A stretch of 64,000 bases of DNA from Adenanthera pavonina (Eukaryota; Streptophyta; Magnoliopsida; Fabales; Fabaceae). The notes under the pieces were generated by a model. It saw nothing but the letters and a program-made list of their open reading frames with translations. It made no database searches and was not told where the DNA came from. The stretch is taken from assembly GCA_026686845.1 (NCBI GenBank), contig JAIVEN010000007.1:39181001-39245000 (forward strand), written 5' to 3'. Below, piece after piece: positions 1-11,175 of the stretch; position 1 is the stretch's first letter, and the number at the start of each line of letters is the position of its first letter. The translations under genes were made by a program, and so were the position numbers.

Positions 1-2440
1 ACCAATTTATTCCATTTGAGGTATTCTTCCCTTGGTTAACTTCTTTTCACATGGTGAAATTTGAAAATTCATAACTAAATTAAGAAAAATCATATTGATA
101 TGGTTTAAGTCTCCAAATATAGCTTAAAACATGGGGAAAATGTTGAACAAGGAAATTATTTGGCCAAATTATACAGTAAATTCATATTATCTTCACTGTA
201 GCAATGGTCATTTTTGAAAATTTCTTATTCTAACTATAACTTTGAAAAATCACCATAAATCATACATAACTCTAAATTGAGTGATCTTTGTGCCTATGGA
301 AAGCTACAATTGTCTAGTTTTCATACATATAAAACACTCATACATTGAACATATCAAGATCTATACAATACTTCAAATTCCCAACAGTGTTTAGAAAGGT
401 CTCTTGCATTCTTCCAACTTTCCAAAATACACACTAATATATACATAAATAGCCATAACTTGCCTTTATCTTACATGATGCTCCATAACAACCAAGACGA
501 ACATATTAACATGAAAAAAACAGCATGATCATGTCCCATAAAATTTTACATAACATCTCATATAATAGTATCAACCTAAGCATCATTATCTTGAACATTA
601 GCTTGCTTCTCCTTGCCTTTCCTTTCTTGGGTAATCTTACCATAACTTGACCCTAAAATTTGTTAAACATTTGGAAAGGGGTGAGATTCAAAGAATCTCA
701 ATAGTAACTACCATACATGCTTATATATCATCATACATTACAAAATTTCATGAAACATACATTAAACTTTCATTTATAGTCATCTGTGCACAAACATTTT
801 CTAAAAAATTTGGGCAGCACCTCCCCTTAAATTATAAACATTCCTAGGGTCAAATACCCTTTAAACAACATAGCCAAACAATTCAATCCATCACAAAACA
901 TCAATACAATCAACAATTACATCAAGTAAGCATATTGGCAACCATAACAATATATAGGCACAATGTGGTTAGTTAACTACCTTTGAGCTTTCCAATGATC
1001 TCCAAGTTTTGCAAACCCTTTCCTTGATCTTCTGATAGTCCTTTGGATCTTATAGCATCATAAAATAATGTCATTAACCACTGATTATACAATTTTCTTT
1101 ACAAAGTGTTCACTTGAACTAAAATTTGCACTTTATTATCCATAAAGCATTTCTTGTACAACATACTTGTTCTAACCTATTTTGGACCCAAGGAATTAAT
1201 TTTTGGGGTCAAAATCTTGAAATTCCCTTCCTATATTGAACCCTAATTAGGCATAAAATTACCATAAATTGTAGAAAAATAACTATCCGATTAATTTGTA
1301 ATCTAATGGTATATTCTTGCACCTTATGGCCTATATAACACTTTCCATAGTTTAGTTTCTCCATACCTTCATTTTCTCTCTCTACTCTCTCCCTAAGATG
1401 AAACTTTCAATGGAAAAATAGGAGAGAATAAACCATAAAACTTTTCCAAACTAAAGGGTATACAAAATTATGGCTATAAGATATTACCTTGAAGTTTTGG
1501 GATAAATCTTGTGATTTTCTCTTCTTCCTTTGGCCTTATGCTTTTCACGACTTCTTCCCTCTTTTGGGCTTCTGTTCAGACGTAAAAGTGTGCTGAAGAA
1601 GATGGATTAAGTGATTAATAAGGATGGTTAAGGGATAAAGTAATAATACCTAACCTTAGTTACTTTATTATTTAACTTTAGCTACTTAAATTTTAATAAA
1701 GCTTTTCCAACAATTCCCTTAATGTTTCACTCAGCAATAAGACATTTTTCATCCCCTTTTTGGCCAAAAATTGCTTAAATAATCTTTATGGACCAAAATA
1801 CCCTTCACCGATTAAACTTATCCGTATCAATTAGGTATTTTTACTAGAATTGTTATTAAATTAGTACAAGATTATTCAACAATTACTTTTAGTCCAAAAT
1901 CATTATTTCAATTCAAAATATATTTTAGTAACATCCAATTATTATTCTTGAATCAATACTACCTTTTCCTGCAATCTAAACTGACTTTTATCAGGCAAAA
2001 TATTAATATTAAATTATAATTATCCAATAAACATTGTTTTGATCTTAATAAATTTTATACTATATTCCATTGGGTTTATCTCATTGAGAGCTTCATTTTG
2101 ACTATAATTTTTCATATTTATAAAAATACCCTTGATCGAGGGCTAATTTATAATTTTTAAAACGTTTTAGTCATTAGAGATAATTTTTCCCAAAATTCAT
2201 AAACTCTCCTTCAATTTACTCTGCGTCCACCGGCTTTCCCCCCTTTTTTTCATTTTCCTTTTTTTTCTTTTTTTTTTCTTTCAATGAACAAAATCATTAT
2301 TTTCTCTTTTTTCTTTTCAACTGAGATAATTAATATTTTTATCCTATTTCATGCCAAACGATGTATATCTGTTTTTGTAAATTTTTTATAAATTTTAAAA
2401 TATTGAGTCTTGAATATCTAAAAAATTTCAGGATATTACA
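1..2440 (-). repeat. Probable LTR of a Ty3/gypsy-like element (minus strand, left end outside window)
   Basis: Read on the minus strand, the sequence starting at 2440 opens with TGTAATATCCTGAAATTTT. This resembles the TGTAACAYCCCGAAATTTT start common in plant gypsy LTRs. Inside are a stretch typical of such LTRs around 1730-1815 (mirror of 'gggtattttggtcc') and a purine-rich leader on the minus strand around 1500-1600. No coding sequence is visible. The other LTR end was not found, so the left limit is arbitrary. The LTR assignment is inferred from the terminal sequence only. Confidence 0.35.
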
Positions 2441-2468
2441 GTAATAGCTTGATCAAGCACATAATCTA

Positions 2469-2800
2469 AATGCAGATCTCTTGCCAATACTATTGTTGAA
2501 TTGTCTTGGATTAGATCTCTTCTGTCTAAATTAAAACTACATCTGAAAAAACAACCAGCGATATGGTGTGACAATACAAGAGATGCTGCTTTAACCTCTA
2601 ACACAATGCATCATGCAAGAACCAAGCACATAGAGATTGACATTCATTATATAAGTGATCTAGTGTTGAAAATGTCATTGTCTATTCAATATGTTCCTAC
2701 TTATGTGCAAATTGCTTATTGCTTTACCAAATCTTAGCTTCATTCTCAGTTCGTTCTGCTTAGAGACAAACTTGGAATTATAGTAAAGCAATGGAAGATG
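2469..2800 (+). pseudogene. Ty1/copia RNase H C-terminal remnant
   Basis: The plus-strand translation resembles the end of a copia polyprotein. It begins with a degraded form of the 'EYRALA..ELxW' RNase H stretch, continues with PAIWCDNT, HARTKHIEIDIHY and VPTYVQIAYCFTK, and after an in-frame TAG carries QFVLLRDKLGI, the usual copia tail. The family function is degradation of the RNA strand during reverse transcription. Reverse transcriptase, integrase and gag are absent, and no LTR flanks it on the right. The piece abuts the probable LTR ending at 2440, which may have broken the original element. It is dead coding sequence. Confidence 0.75.
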
Positions 2801-2816
2801 TTGAAGATAATTAGTA

Positions 2817-3085
2817 CTCCCCCAGTTCTAGAATATATAAAATATTTTTTAATTTATTTTTTTAAAATATAAGAGATAAATAAGTTTTATCAGATTAATT
2901 AATATTTTTTTTCAATTTTATCCATAATTAAGTAAGAGAGAGATTTATGTATAATTTTAATTTATGAGGAGAATTAAATGAGCACATTTGTGAAAAAAAA
3001 ATTTATAATATATTTATAATATATAATTATTTTATTAATTCTAGTGATATAATTATTTATTTCATAAATTATAAAATAGAAAGAG
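2817..3085. mobile_element. Stowaway-like MITE (diverged)
   Basis: An AT-rich 269-bp segment sits between TA dinucleotides (2815-2816 and 3086-3087). Its left end begins CTCCCCCAG, and the reverse complement of its right end begins CTCTTTCTA. About 14 of the first 22 positions match. The CTCCCTC-type end with a TA target fits the Stowaway group of mariner-derived MITEs. There is no coding capacity. Confidence 0.45.
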
Positions 3086-3087
3086 TA

Positions 3088-4545
3088 TATTAATTCTATA
3101 TTGTATAGTGATTATTTTTTCTCCTAATCTAAAATATTCTTATACAGGTTTCATACTTATCCATGTGCTAGCGCTGTTACGTGAGCGTGAGGTCAATTGT
3201 TGAAAATTGTGATTTGATGGCTTTGTTGTCCTTGGTTTTCACCTTAGCTCGGTTAATCGGAATTGGACGGGATAACTTGATTAGTACCATCTCTCTTTTA
3301 TTTTATTATGCATTTTTAATTAATTATTATTTTATTTTAATTAAAATAATAATTAGTAACCAAAAATATTTTTTATATTTTTTTAAATTATTCTCATTAA
3401 ATACATTAAAAATAAAATATTTTAATAATAAATAAATATTTAAATCAATTAGTTAAAGATAATTTAAAAAAAATATATACTACATAAATTATAAAATATT
3501 CTATATTATAAAATATAAATTTCTTAAAAAAGTAAGAGAGTAAAACAATAAATAAAATTCCCCAATTTATCAGCGTCATCCATTAATGTTATGTGGTCTC
3601 TTGTCAGTCGTGATTTAAGATCGGCTTTTGAAGCCCAATTAACAGCTGGAGATGGATTACAGTTGTTTCTTCTTTACTTGTGGTTGCTTCAATGAGACCT
3701 GAGTCAACTGAAAAGCTTTATCCGTTTTACGCCCAGCCCCTTCGATTTAAGGTTCCAAAATTGCCACCCTCAGCCCATTTCTATTCTTCAGGCTTCAGCC
3801 AAGCTTACCTACTTCTTTTCAAAAATAAAATTAGTCACATCATTATAAAATATCAAATTAAAATTTCATACAAAACAAATAAAAAAGTCTAATTAATAAT
3901 TATTGTTAGAAATACATATTCTATTACTGCCTGTGCATTTGCATAGCATTTTGCTTGGAATATTATCAAGTATCTATTACACCTAAAAAATTTAAAAAAT
4001 CAAACTTACTATTAAATTTAATAAAATTAATTATCAAACTTTAAGAAAGTTATTAAACTTTCAAGAAAATATCCTAAATTTTGATAATAATTTTTTAATA
4101 TTTAATAATAAGGCTCATGAAATTTGACAACAATTTTGATATAAAACAAATTATAATTTTAAAATATTTCAATATAAAATTTTCAAATTCCTAGCATTTA
4201 TATATAATTAAATAAGTGATTTTGCATATGGCATTGAGTCCCAATGTATATGACTCGTAAATAATATAATTCATTGTAAATTTTATATTAGTAATTGATA
4301 TTAATAATATATTGATATAATGGCGATTATATTCATTTTGATATAATTATTATTGGTGATATTGATATATCAATAATGGTATTGAAAATTCTTTTTATGT
4401 GAACACAAACTCTTATCAATGAAAGTTTCATTTTTGTCTGAATTTACCATAAAAGCATATATGGTCGGCAAGGACTGCCATTGAAGTTCATATAATTTTA
4501 ATTCCCAATCATACGTTGGTTCTGGTAAAAAAAAAATCATACCTA
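3088..4545. other. Intergenic, no gene seen
   Basis: AT-rich sequence with only short chance reading frames. The stretch around 3590-3800 is less AT-rich, but none of its frames resembles a known protein. No RNA gene was recognised. Confidence 0.6.
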
Positions 4546-4839
4546 TGAACACCGTATTTTATCCGGGTAATTTTAAAAAAATATATAAATATAATAATAA
4601 AAATAATATTAAAAAATAACAATAAATAAATAAATAAATAATAGAAAATACGGACAAAAAAGGAAAAAAAAGAAAAGATTAAAAAAAAATTAATTAATTA
4701 AAAAAAAAAGAGAAGAAGAATGGTTTTAACTTGGGCTGAAATGGTTTCAACTCAAGTGGACCTGAGCCCCAAATGGACTCAGGTCTGAGCTCACCCTGAG
4801 CCCTAATAGAGGGCTCAAGCGTGAGACACAAAGGATGGA

Positions 4840-5470
4840 GAGCTAGGGCAGTAAGAAAAGAGAAAAAAGGGAAAGGAGAGCAAAGAGAAGAGGGAGCCGC
4901 GGTGAAGGGGTGGAAAAAAAAAAGAGGTGGAGCCGCGTGAGAAAAGAGGAGGGAGAGACGGCCGAGAAAAAGGAAAAGGAGAGCAAAGAAAACAGAGGGA
5001 GATCTGGAGATTGAGGATCCAATTGAAAGAAAACCGAGGGAGCCGCGGTGGAGCTGAGGGGGAAAAGCAGAGAGGGAGAGGGAGGAGCTAGCCGCGAAAT
5101 GGAAGGAAAAGAACCGGAGGGAGCTCAGGTGAAGGAGCTCTGAGCTGGCCGTGCGGAAGAGAGGGAGGAAGCATGAAACAAAGGGAGAGAGCAGGGGGCC
5201 GCGGAAGTGGAGAAAAAGAAAAAGGGAAAGAGACGACAGAGGGAGCTGGCCGCGAGCGTGAAAAAAAGGAGAGAGAGAGAGAGAGAGAGATAGCCGCGAG
5301 GGGAGCCACCGGCAGAGAAGGGAAAGAGACGACGGAGGGAGCAGGGAACCGCGAAAAGAAAAGGCCGAGGGCAAAGAACGTTGAAGAAAAACCGAGGAGA
5401 GGGAGGAAGTTGGAAACCGAGTGAGCTGCACGGAGAAGAGGGAGGGAGCCACGAGCTCGGGCAGAGCCAC
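4840..5470. repeat. Purine-biased low-complexity tract inside the solo LTR
   Basis: About 630 bases are mostly A and G on the plus strand, punctuated by 'agccgcg' words and a (GA)n run near 5269-5290. The long minus-strand frame here translates to a Ser/Leu/Phe-rich composition that only reflects the base bias. I do not call it a gene. Similar 'gccgcgagg' words resume after the nested element near 7050, which fits one LTR split in two. Confidence 0.7.
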
Positions 5471-5476
5471 CGAAGG

Positions 5477-5846
5477 TGATAGAAAAAATTAGAATATTTA
5501 AAATATCTTTTAGATTTAATAAGATTTCACCATATCTTTTAAAATTTATTAGGATTTAGATTTTATCTTTCTTTTGTATGATTTAGTTATTTAAATTATG
5601 ATTTATCTTTTATTTAGATTTAGAATATTTTAAAAAAATATATCTTATTTTAGGATTATAGTAGGATTAGGATTAAAGCTTTATAAATAAGAGCTCATTA
5701 CTCATTTGTATGGAGACTTTGATTAATGATTTGAGTTATAGTTTGAGTGAATTTCTCTCTCCCCCTCGAGTTCTTCCTTTTTCTCCTTTCTTGAGTTCTC
5801 CCTTCCCTATCTCTCTATCTTACCTTCTCCCTCCCTGTTCAAATCA
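5477..5846 (+). repeat. 5' LTR of the gypsy derivative
   Basis: 370 bp, TG...CA, repeated at 6471-6840. A TATA-like TATAAATA lies at 5682-5689, and a CT-rich stretch follows from 5755. Confidence 0.85.
5682..5689 (+). promoter_or_regulatory. LTR TATA box
   Basis: TATAAATA inside the 5' LTR, about 190 bp before the gag ATG. The same octamer lies at 6676-6683 in the 3' LTR. It is the likely core promoter of the element. Confidence 0.55.
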
Positions 5847-5848
5847 TT

Positions 5849-5860
5849 TGGTATCAGAGC
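5849..5860 (+). other. Primer binding site (initiator tRNA-Met type)
   Basis: TGGTATCAGAGC begins two bases after the 5' LTR. It is the standard plant retrotransposon sequence complementary to the 3' end of initiator tRNA-Met. Confidence 0.85.
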
Positions 5861-5872
5861 CTAATTTTCACC

Positions 5873-6553
5873 ATGCCCAAAAATTCCCAAATTACCCAAC
5901 AAGACCTTGAGGAAATTGAAAAGAGTTACAAAGAGTATGTAGATCAGACGCTTGAATCTCTTCGAATTGAGATAAAGCAAGATCGAGAGAAAACAAACCA
6001 ATTGATTGAGGAGATGAGGCAGTCCATAAACATGATGAGCAAGCAACTTTCGGGTAAGACATCAGAAAGTATACTTGGAAATCTAAATGGCTGTAAAGAG
6101 ATACCTTTCTCTAGTCAATTTAAAGTTCTACCTTATGAGATTCGTCAATCCGAACATGGTGACGAAAACCAAGATGGTATGGGTCCTCTTCCCAAAACTG
6201 ACAACCACCAGAATGACTATATAAGAGATCATCGAAAAGCTTACAAGCGAATTCCTCCTGATGACATAATCAAGAAGATCAAAATTGAAGCCCTTGAGTT
6301 TGATGGACTATTAGATTCGAGTTCTTTCTTAGATGGAATGGTTAGCATCAAACATTACTTTGAATGGATGAAGCAAAAGCAACTGTGGAGATTGAAATCA
6401 AGGAAGCAAATCCACCTTAACCCTAAGGTGATAAAGATTCGAGGACGAATCTTTTCGAAGAAAGGGGGAATGATAGAAAAAATTAGAATATTTAAAATAT
6501 CTTTTAGATTTAATAAGATTTCACCATATCTTTTAAAATTTATTAGGATTTAG
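5873..6553 (+). pseudogene. Truncated gypsy gag fused to a polyprotein-tail remnant
   Basis: The ATG lies 12 bases after the primer site, as in gypsy elements. Residues 1-60 are polar and helical. Around residues 135-165 the frame reads IKIEALEFDGLLDSSSFLD and then HYFEW, matching the conserved 'vkid.pEFdG..dp..fldWl..me.yFeW' start of plant gypsy gag. Immediately afterwards the frame jumps to LNPKVIKIRGRIFSKKGG, which resembles the last residues of gypsy polyproteins just before the polypurine tract. The rest of gag, protease, reverse transcriptase, RNase H and integrase are missing. The frame then runs into the 3' LTR. A functional capsid is unlikely. Confidence 0.75.
6458..6470 (+). other. 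Polypurine tract
   Basis: AAGAAAGGGGGAA directly abuts the TG of the 3' LTR and would prime plus-strand DNA synthesis. Confidence 0.75.
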
Positions 6554-6840
6554 ATTTTATCTTTCTTTTATATGATTTAGTTATTTAAATTATGATTTAT
6601 CTTTTATTTAGATTTAGAATATTTTAAAAAGATATATCTTATTTTAGGATTATAGTAGGATTAGGATTAAAGCTTTATAAATAAGAGCTCATTACTCATT
6701 TGTATGGAGACTTTGATTAATCATTTGAGTTATAGTTTGAGTGAATTTCTCTCTCCCCCTCGAGTTCTTCCTTTTTCTCCTTTCTTGAGTTCTCCCTTCC
6801 CTATCTCTCTATCTTACCTTCTCCCTCCCTGTTCACATCA
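6471..6840 (+). repeat. 3' LTR of the gypsy derivative
   Basis: Near-identical copy of 5477-5846. Differences seen by eye are g/a in the 'cttttgtatg' stretch, a/g in an A run, g/c in 'taatgattt', and a/c in the last ten bases. Confidence 0.85.
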
Positions 6841-8646
6841 TTATCTGATAGAAGTTGGGTGAACCTCCCAAAAACAAGTCTTAGGCAACTCAAGAACCCA
6901 ACAAAAAAAAACAAGTCTTATTGCAAATTGTAAGGCTTTGGATGTTTTAGAGTAGCCGTAGACGAGACTCAGAAGCTGAGATCAGAAACAGAGAGAGCCG
7001 TGGATGCCCGTGAGGAAGCTGAAACATAGTGAGCTAGGGGAGAGCCAGCCGCGAGGTTGAGGGAGTATAAACAAAGGAGAGGATGAGTAGAACGAAGCTG
7101 GGAGTCGAGTTTGAGGAAAAGAGGCATCTTGAAACTCCGGAGGTAATTTCTTGATTCTGAGATTCCTTTTCATACGAATCCTTAGGTGGATTTGGCTTGT
7201 CTATTATTCTCGTGCTGGTTCTCTATTTCATTTTGATCAGTTTGGTTGCCGGTTAGATCTTACATCTTGCTTATACTATCATTGATTAGTGATCTGCCTT
7301 CAGAAAGCTCATTTGTGTAAGTGTTCTTCTGATATGCCCTTATGGGTGCCCTGTTTCTGGTTGCTGCATCTGAGATGTGATGAATTCACTAGTTTGGTTG
7401 GTATACTGGAGAAGCTCTGTTTTATTACCAGTAGTCATCCTGAGGTTTTGCTCATGTGCTGTGTTCATTGTTAGTTGACCGAAATTGATTACTAGGCTGT
7501 GTTAATTCAGCTTGTATTATTAGCTCATTGTGTGAGTGAACTTGATCTCCTTTCGGGACCACATTTGTTTTCCTTTTATTTAGTTATAGTTTGTTGGGAA
7601 AATGATGATGTCTCTGCCTTTAGCTGACATTGAGAAGGACAGGGAGTTGCTCTTCCTCTATACATATTTTGGTAAAGTTTATGGGTTTCTTTCTATCCGA
7701 AAGTTGATGTTGTATTGCATGCATTTGGAACTTGTTTGTCTGTTGTGAATGAAGTGCTGTAATTTAGAGTGGATTCGACTGTAGGATTGAAATGTTATGT
7801 GTGAAAAATCTAGTCCATAATCACGTTCTAAGGCTTTTCTATGCTTTGATTTATGTAGCTTGACTATGCTAGGGCATGTGCTTAGAGGAGTTTGATTGAA
7901 TACTGAATTTGAGTCATTAGAATCATGTTCCAAGTCATGCCCATCACTCCGGGCTTTGATGTTTTAAACCTCTATTTAGTGTCACAAGCTCATTGACTTC
8001 TGTTTGGATTTACTTATATTGGAAAGTTGTAATATAGCTTTTGTGGCTCTGACCAAAATCTGCTCTTACTATTTTACAAATCTATTGCTGATGTTTTCGA
8101 TGTTTAATATTTCAAAACCTGTTTTCAGTCCGGCCGAAACCTCTTGCCTACATTTCAAAATCGTCCCCAAATATCTAATAAATACTGATGCTTATGTATT
8201 TTCTTGTGAGCACTATGGGAGTGTAAGATCGAGCTTGGAAAGAGTGAAGTTTCTTCATCAACGCAAAAGAGGAACATCAAAGCAAGAGATGGGAAGAAAG
8301 CAAAAGAGTTTAGTCTTCTTTCTTATCTTCATGTAGTTTTAATTGTAGTGGAATAAAATTATTACTTGAATTTGCACACTAACACATACACCTTGATAAA
8401 TTGTATTTGATTTTTGTTTCTGATTTTGGTTTTTATTTTATCATTGATTTTTTTTTCTTTTCGCCTTTCGAGTCTGCCACGAGGGACTAACTCTCCGTGT
8501 GCCTATAAAGTGTCAGTCAATTGTACCATGAGTGAGGAGTTGCCATGGTATAAACGTTGGCTAAATTTTATTATTATTTTTTTTAATATTTATGAGGACC
8601 AATAGTTTTTTTATTTTACCTTTATGTCAAATTTTTATTTTTGCCT

Positions 8647-9200
8647 TTATGTTCCGAGTGGTAACACTGAGCATTTAGGTGTTAATTAGTAAGCTGTGAG
8701 TGATAAAGTCACCACAGATCCTGATTGATTCTTTTTCTAAAAAAAAATAAATAATAATAAAAAAATGAATGAATAAAATAAATAAACAAATAAAAATAAA
8801 TAATATATGAATATATACATATAAGCGTAAATCAGTAAATTATGGGTGATCAAGTCACCATATATGCTGTTTGATTTTTATTTTCTACTCCGAGTGGTAA
8901 CACCGTGAGCATGTAAGTATAAATCAGTAACTTGTGAGTGATAAAGTTACCGCATATGCTGATTATTATTTTTTCAAAATAGACGTAATGATCACATTCT
9001 TTAGACTTTTTCTTAAATAGGTGTTAAAAGGATTTTTATAATAAAAATAAAATAAAAAATTATTATTTGTACAAAAAAAATTTTTTTATTTGTTTTCTTT
9101 CGAACTTTTTGTGCCTTTTTGTTTCGAGTAACACTACCGTGGACACTTAGGTATCAATTGGTATATTGTGAATGATAAAGTCACCGCATGAGCCAATTGT
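8647..9200 (+). repeat. Four degenerate repeat units inside the solo LTR
   Basis: Units at about 8647-8727, 8822-8872, 8886-8964 and 9120-9200 share the order 'cgagtggtaacac', 'gtatcaat..gta', 'gtgagtgataaagtcaccgcat'. They are separated by A/T-rich spacers. The second unit has lost its first part. Three or four diverged copies of this kind suggest local duplication within the LTR. Confidence 0.65.
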
Positions 9201-10162
9201 TTTTATTTTGTGAAAATAAAATTATTTTCAAATATTTCCTTTTCAAGTCAAAATAAAACGTCAAAATCACACATAATTTTAATCATATTTTTTAAAAATG
9301 AGGAAAACATATATTCTCCTTTAGGAATTGATTAAACAAAATATATATATATAAATAAATGAAGAGAGTAAATAATGGAAATTAATCTGTCTTTTGCAAA
9401 TTAAAACACACCAACCAATTCTAAAAATTGTTTTCTTTATGGAAAGACAAATTATTTTCTATAAACCTCTCTTTTCAAAGGATATATAAAATAAAAAATA
9501 CCAACCTAGTGTCATGCATTTTTAGTTCGAACTACGTCGACTTTGATCCCTATCGCAGGGTACGTAGGCCCCAGACTCTCATTCTGGGTCAAGTCCACTT
9601 TTGTAAATAAATAATATTTTTCTTTTAATTTATTTTCCCACCTTTCATATTTTCATTTTATTCTTCATTTTCATTTTTACATTTCTTTTATTTTTATATT
9701 TATTTTCACATGTGAATGATAAAAAGGGCAATCAAAATAATTTTTAAAAGTCATAAAAATTGCATGATCAACCTAAGGTAACCGTTCTTAGGAACGGATG
9801 TTGTGGGGGTGCCTAACACATTCCCCACTCACAATCGTACTCCCGAATCTAACTCTGATTCGCAGATTAATCCTTGTCCTTTTTTGTTTTTTGTTTCGGT
9901 TTTCCAAAATTTTCCCTCAAAATTTTGGTTGCGACTTCTCCGAAACCGGCCCCCCACCGTGTGGGCCGATTTCTTCCCTTTTCTTTACCTCCGCGCTATC
10001 CGCGTCGCATTTTTGGGTGTGACAGTACCATTGATGGTTGAAGTCAATTAAAACTTTTGAACCAAAGGGTAGATCAAACTAGTCAATGTGCTGATAATTA
10101 AGTATCAAGCACCCTCTCTATCTTTCGACAAAAAAAAAAACACCTTGTCTGTCAAGGCGACC

Positions 10163-11175
10163 ACAAGTATTATGAACCTAGAAAGCTATTTTAATACATT
10201 ATATGATTAATCTTAAATGAAAGTTTTAGCTTTGGAAGACTCAATGACTAGAGCAAAAACTAGACCCATGGAAGAAGCTACAAGGCTTGATTAGAAGTTT
10301 ACAAGATAATGAGTCCAAAATATTTGAAGAAAAAATTTCCAAGCATAAGGTTCAAATGAAAGTTATAATTTTTATTCAAGTCCATGATTCATAAGAAGCT
10401 TAGATGGAAAGAGTGACTCAAGCCGCCTAGAATTAGTTTTAGGATAATATTAGATTTTATTTTAATTTTTAGGATTAACTTGAATTATTCCATTTATCCT
10501 AAAGAAGAGTCTTACATAGAGAAGTAAAATGTTAATTCTTATTATGACTCGTAACTCAATTAGATAAAAATAAGTTTAATTTAATTTAATTAAATTAAAT
10601 CTAAGCCTATGATTGGTCCCTTTGAATATAAATAGGAAATCACAAATTATTTATCCTAATCTAAATCAAATAAATTAAAAAAGAATAAGATAAATAAAAT
10701 AATTCAAATTAGTCATAAAAATGAAAATAAAATCTAATATTATCTTCAAACTAATTCTAGGTGACTTAGACCACTTCTTTCATCTAGCCTTCTCCTGAAT
10801 CATGGGTTTGAACAAGAATTACAACTCTCTTTTGGATCTCATGCTTAGACATTTTTTCTTCAAATATTTAAAAATCTTTGGGATGTCTCATTGATCTCCA
10901 TCATATAATTAAAATAGGATTACAATTTATGTGGGTAATCTTGTAAACTTCTAATTAAGTCTTAGATCTTAGAGCTTCTTTCATGAGTCTATTTTTTGCT
11001 CTAGTCATTGGGCTTTCTAAAGTTAAAACATTTATTTAATATTGATCATATAATATTTCATGAGTCTATTTTTTGCTCTAGTCATTGGGCTTTCTAAAGT
11101 TAAAACATTTATTTAATATTGATCATATAATATATTGAAAGGATCTTCTAAGTTCATATCAACAAGTCTATCTGA
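10163..11175. repeat. 1-kb foldback (long inverted repeat)
   Basis: The left arm, about 10163-10510, is matched in reverse complement by the right arm, about 10650-11175. Shared words include 'cctagaattagttt', 'gataatattagattttatt', 'caatgactagagcaaaaa' and 'attatatgat'. The arms are diverged but collinear around an AT-rich loop of about 150 bp. No coding sequence was found. It could be a foldback-type or MULE-like non-autonomous element. No clear target duplication was found. Confidence 0.7.
10981..11134. repeat. Tandem duplication, 2 x 77 bp
   Basis: The block beginning TCATGAGTCTATTTTTTGCT at 10981 is repeated from 11058 with essentially no differences. It lies in the right arm of the foldback and is absent from the left arm, so it arose after the inverted repeat. 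Confidence 0.9.

Larger units (their letters stand above)
5477..6840 (+). mobile_element. Ty3/gypsy deletion derivative with two LTRs
   Basis: Two 370-bp direct repeats (5477-5846 and 6471-6840) start TGATAGAAAAAATTAG and end in ATCA. By hand they differ at about four positions. Between them lie 624 bp holding a tRNA-Met-type primer site, the start of a gag frame, a short stretch resembling the end of a gypsy polyprotein, and a polypurine tract. Nearly all of gag-pol is missing, so the copy depends on proteins in trans. It sits inside the 4546-10024 LTR. Flanks gaagg and ttatc do not match, so no target duplication was found. Confidence 0.85.
4546..10024 (+). repeat. Solo LTR of Tat/Ogre-like Ty3/gypsy type, interrupted by a nested element
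   Basis: The left end TGAACACCGTATTTTATCC and the right end TTTTGGGTGTGACA form a TG...CA pair. The last 250 bases show the landmarks of very long Tat/Ogre LTRs: 'gtgcctaacacattccc', 'cgtactcccgaat', then 'ttggttgcgact' and a GC-rich tail. Removing the nested 5477-6840 element leaves about 4.1 kb, plausible for that group. No primer binding site, gag or pol follows, hence a solo LTR. Flanking bases are accta on the left and gtacc on the right. If the LTR began two bases earlier (TATGAAC) the flanks would be atacc and gtacc, so the target duplication is at best imperfect. Confidence 0.6.

Noticed and set aside
4694..5470. 258-codon minus-strand open frame
   Set aside because: Composition (Ser, Leu, Phe, Pro) is exactly what a purine-rich opposite strand gives. 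No motif or splice context, and it lies in an LTR.
9798..10051. Overlapping frames of 74 and 82 codons
   Set aside because: They fall in the conserved terminal part of the solo LTR, which is non-coding in Tat/Ogre elements.
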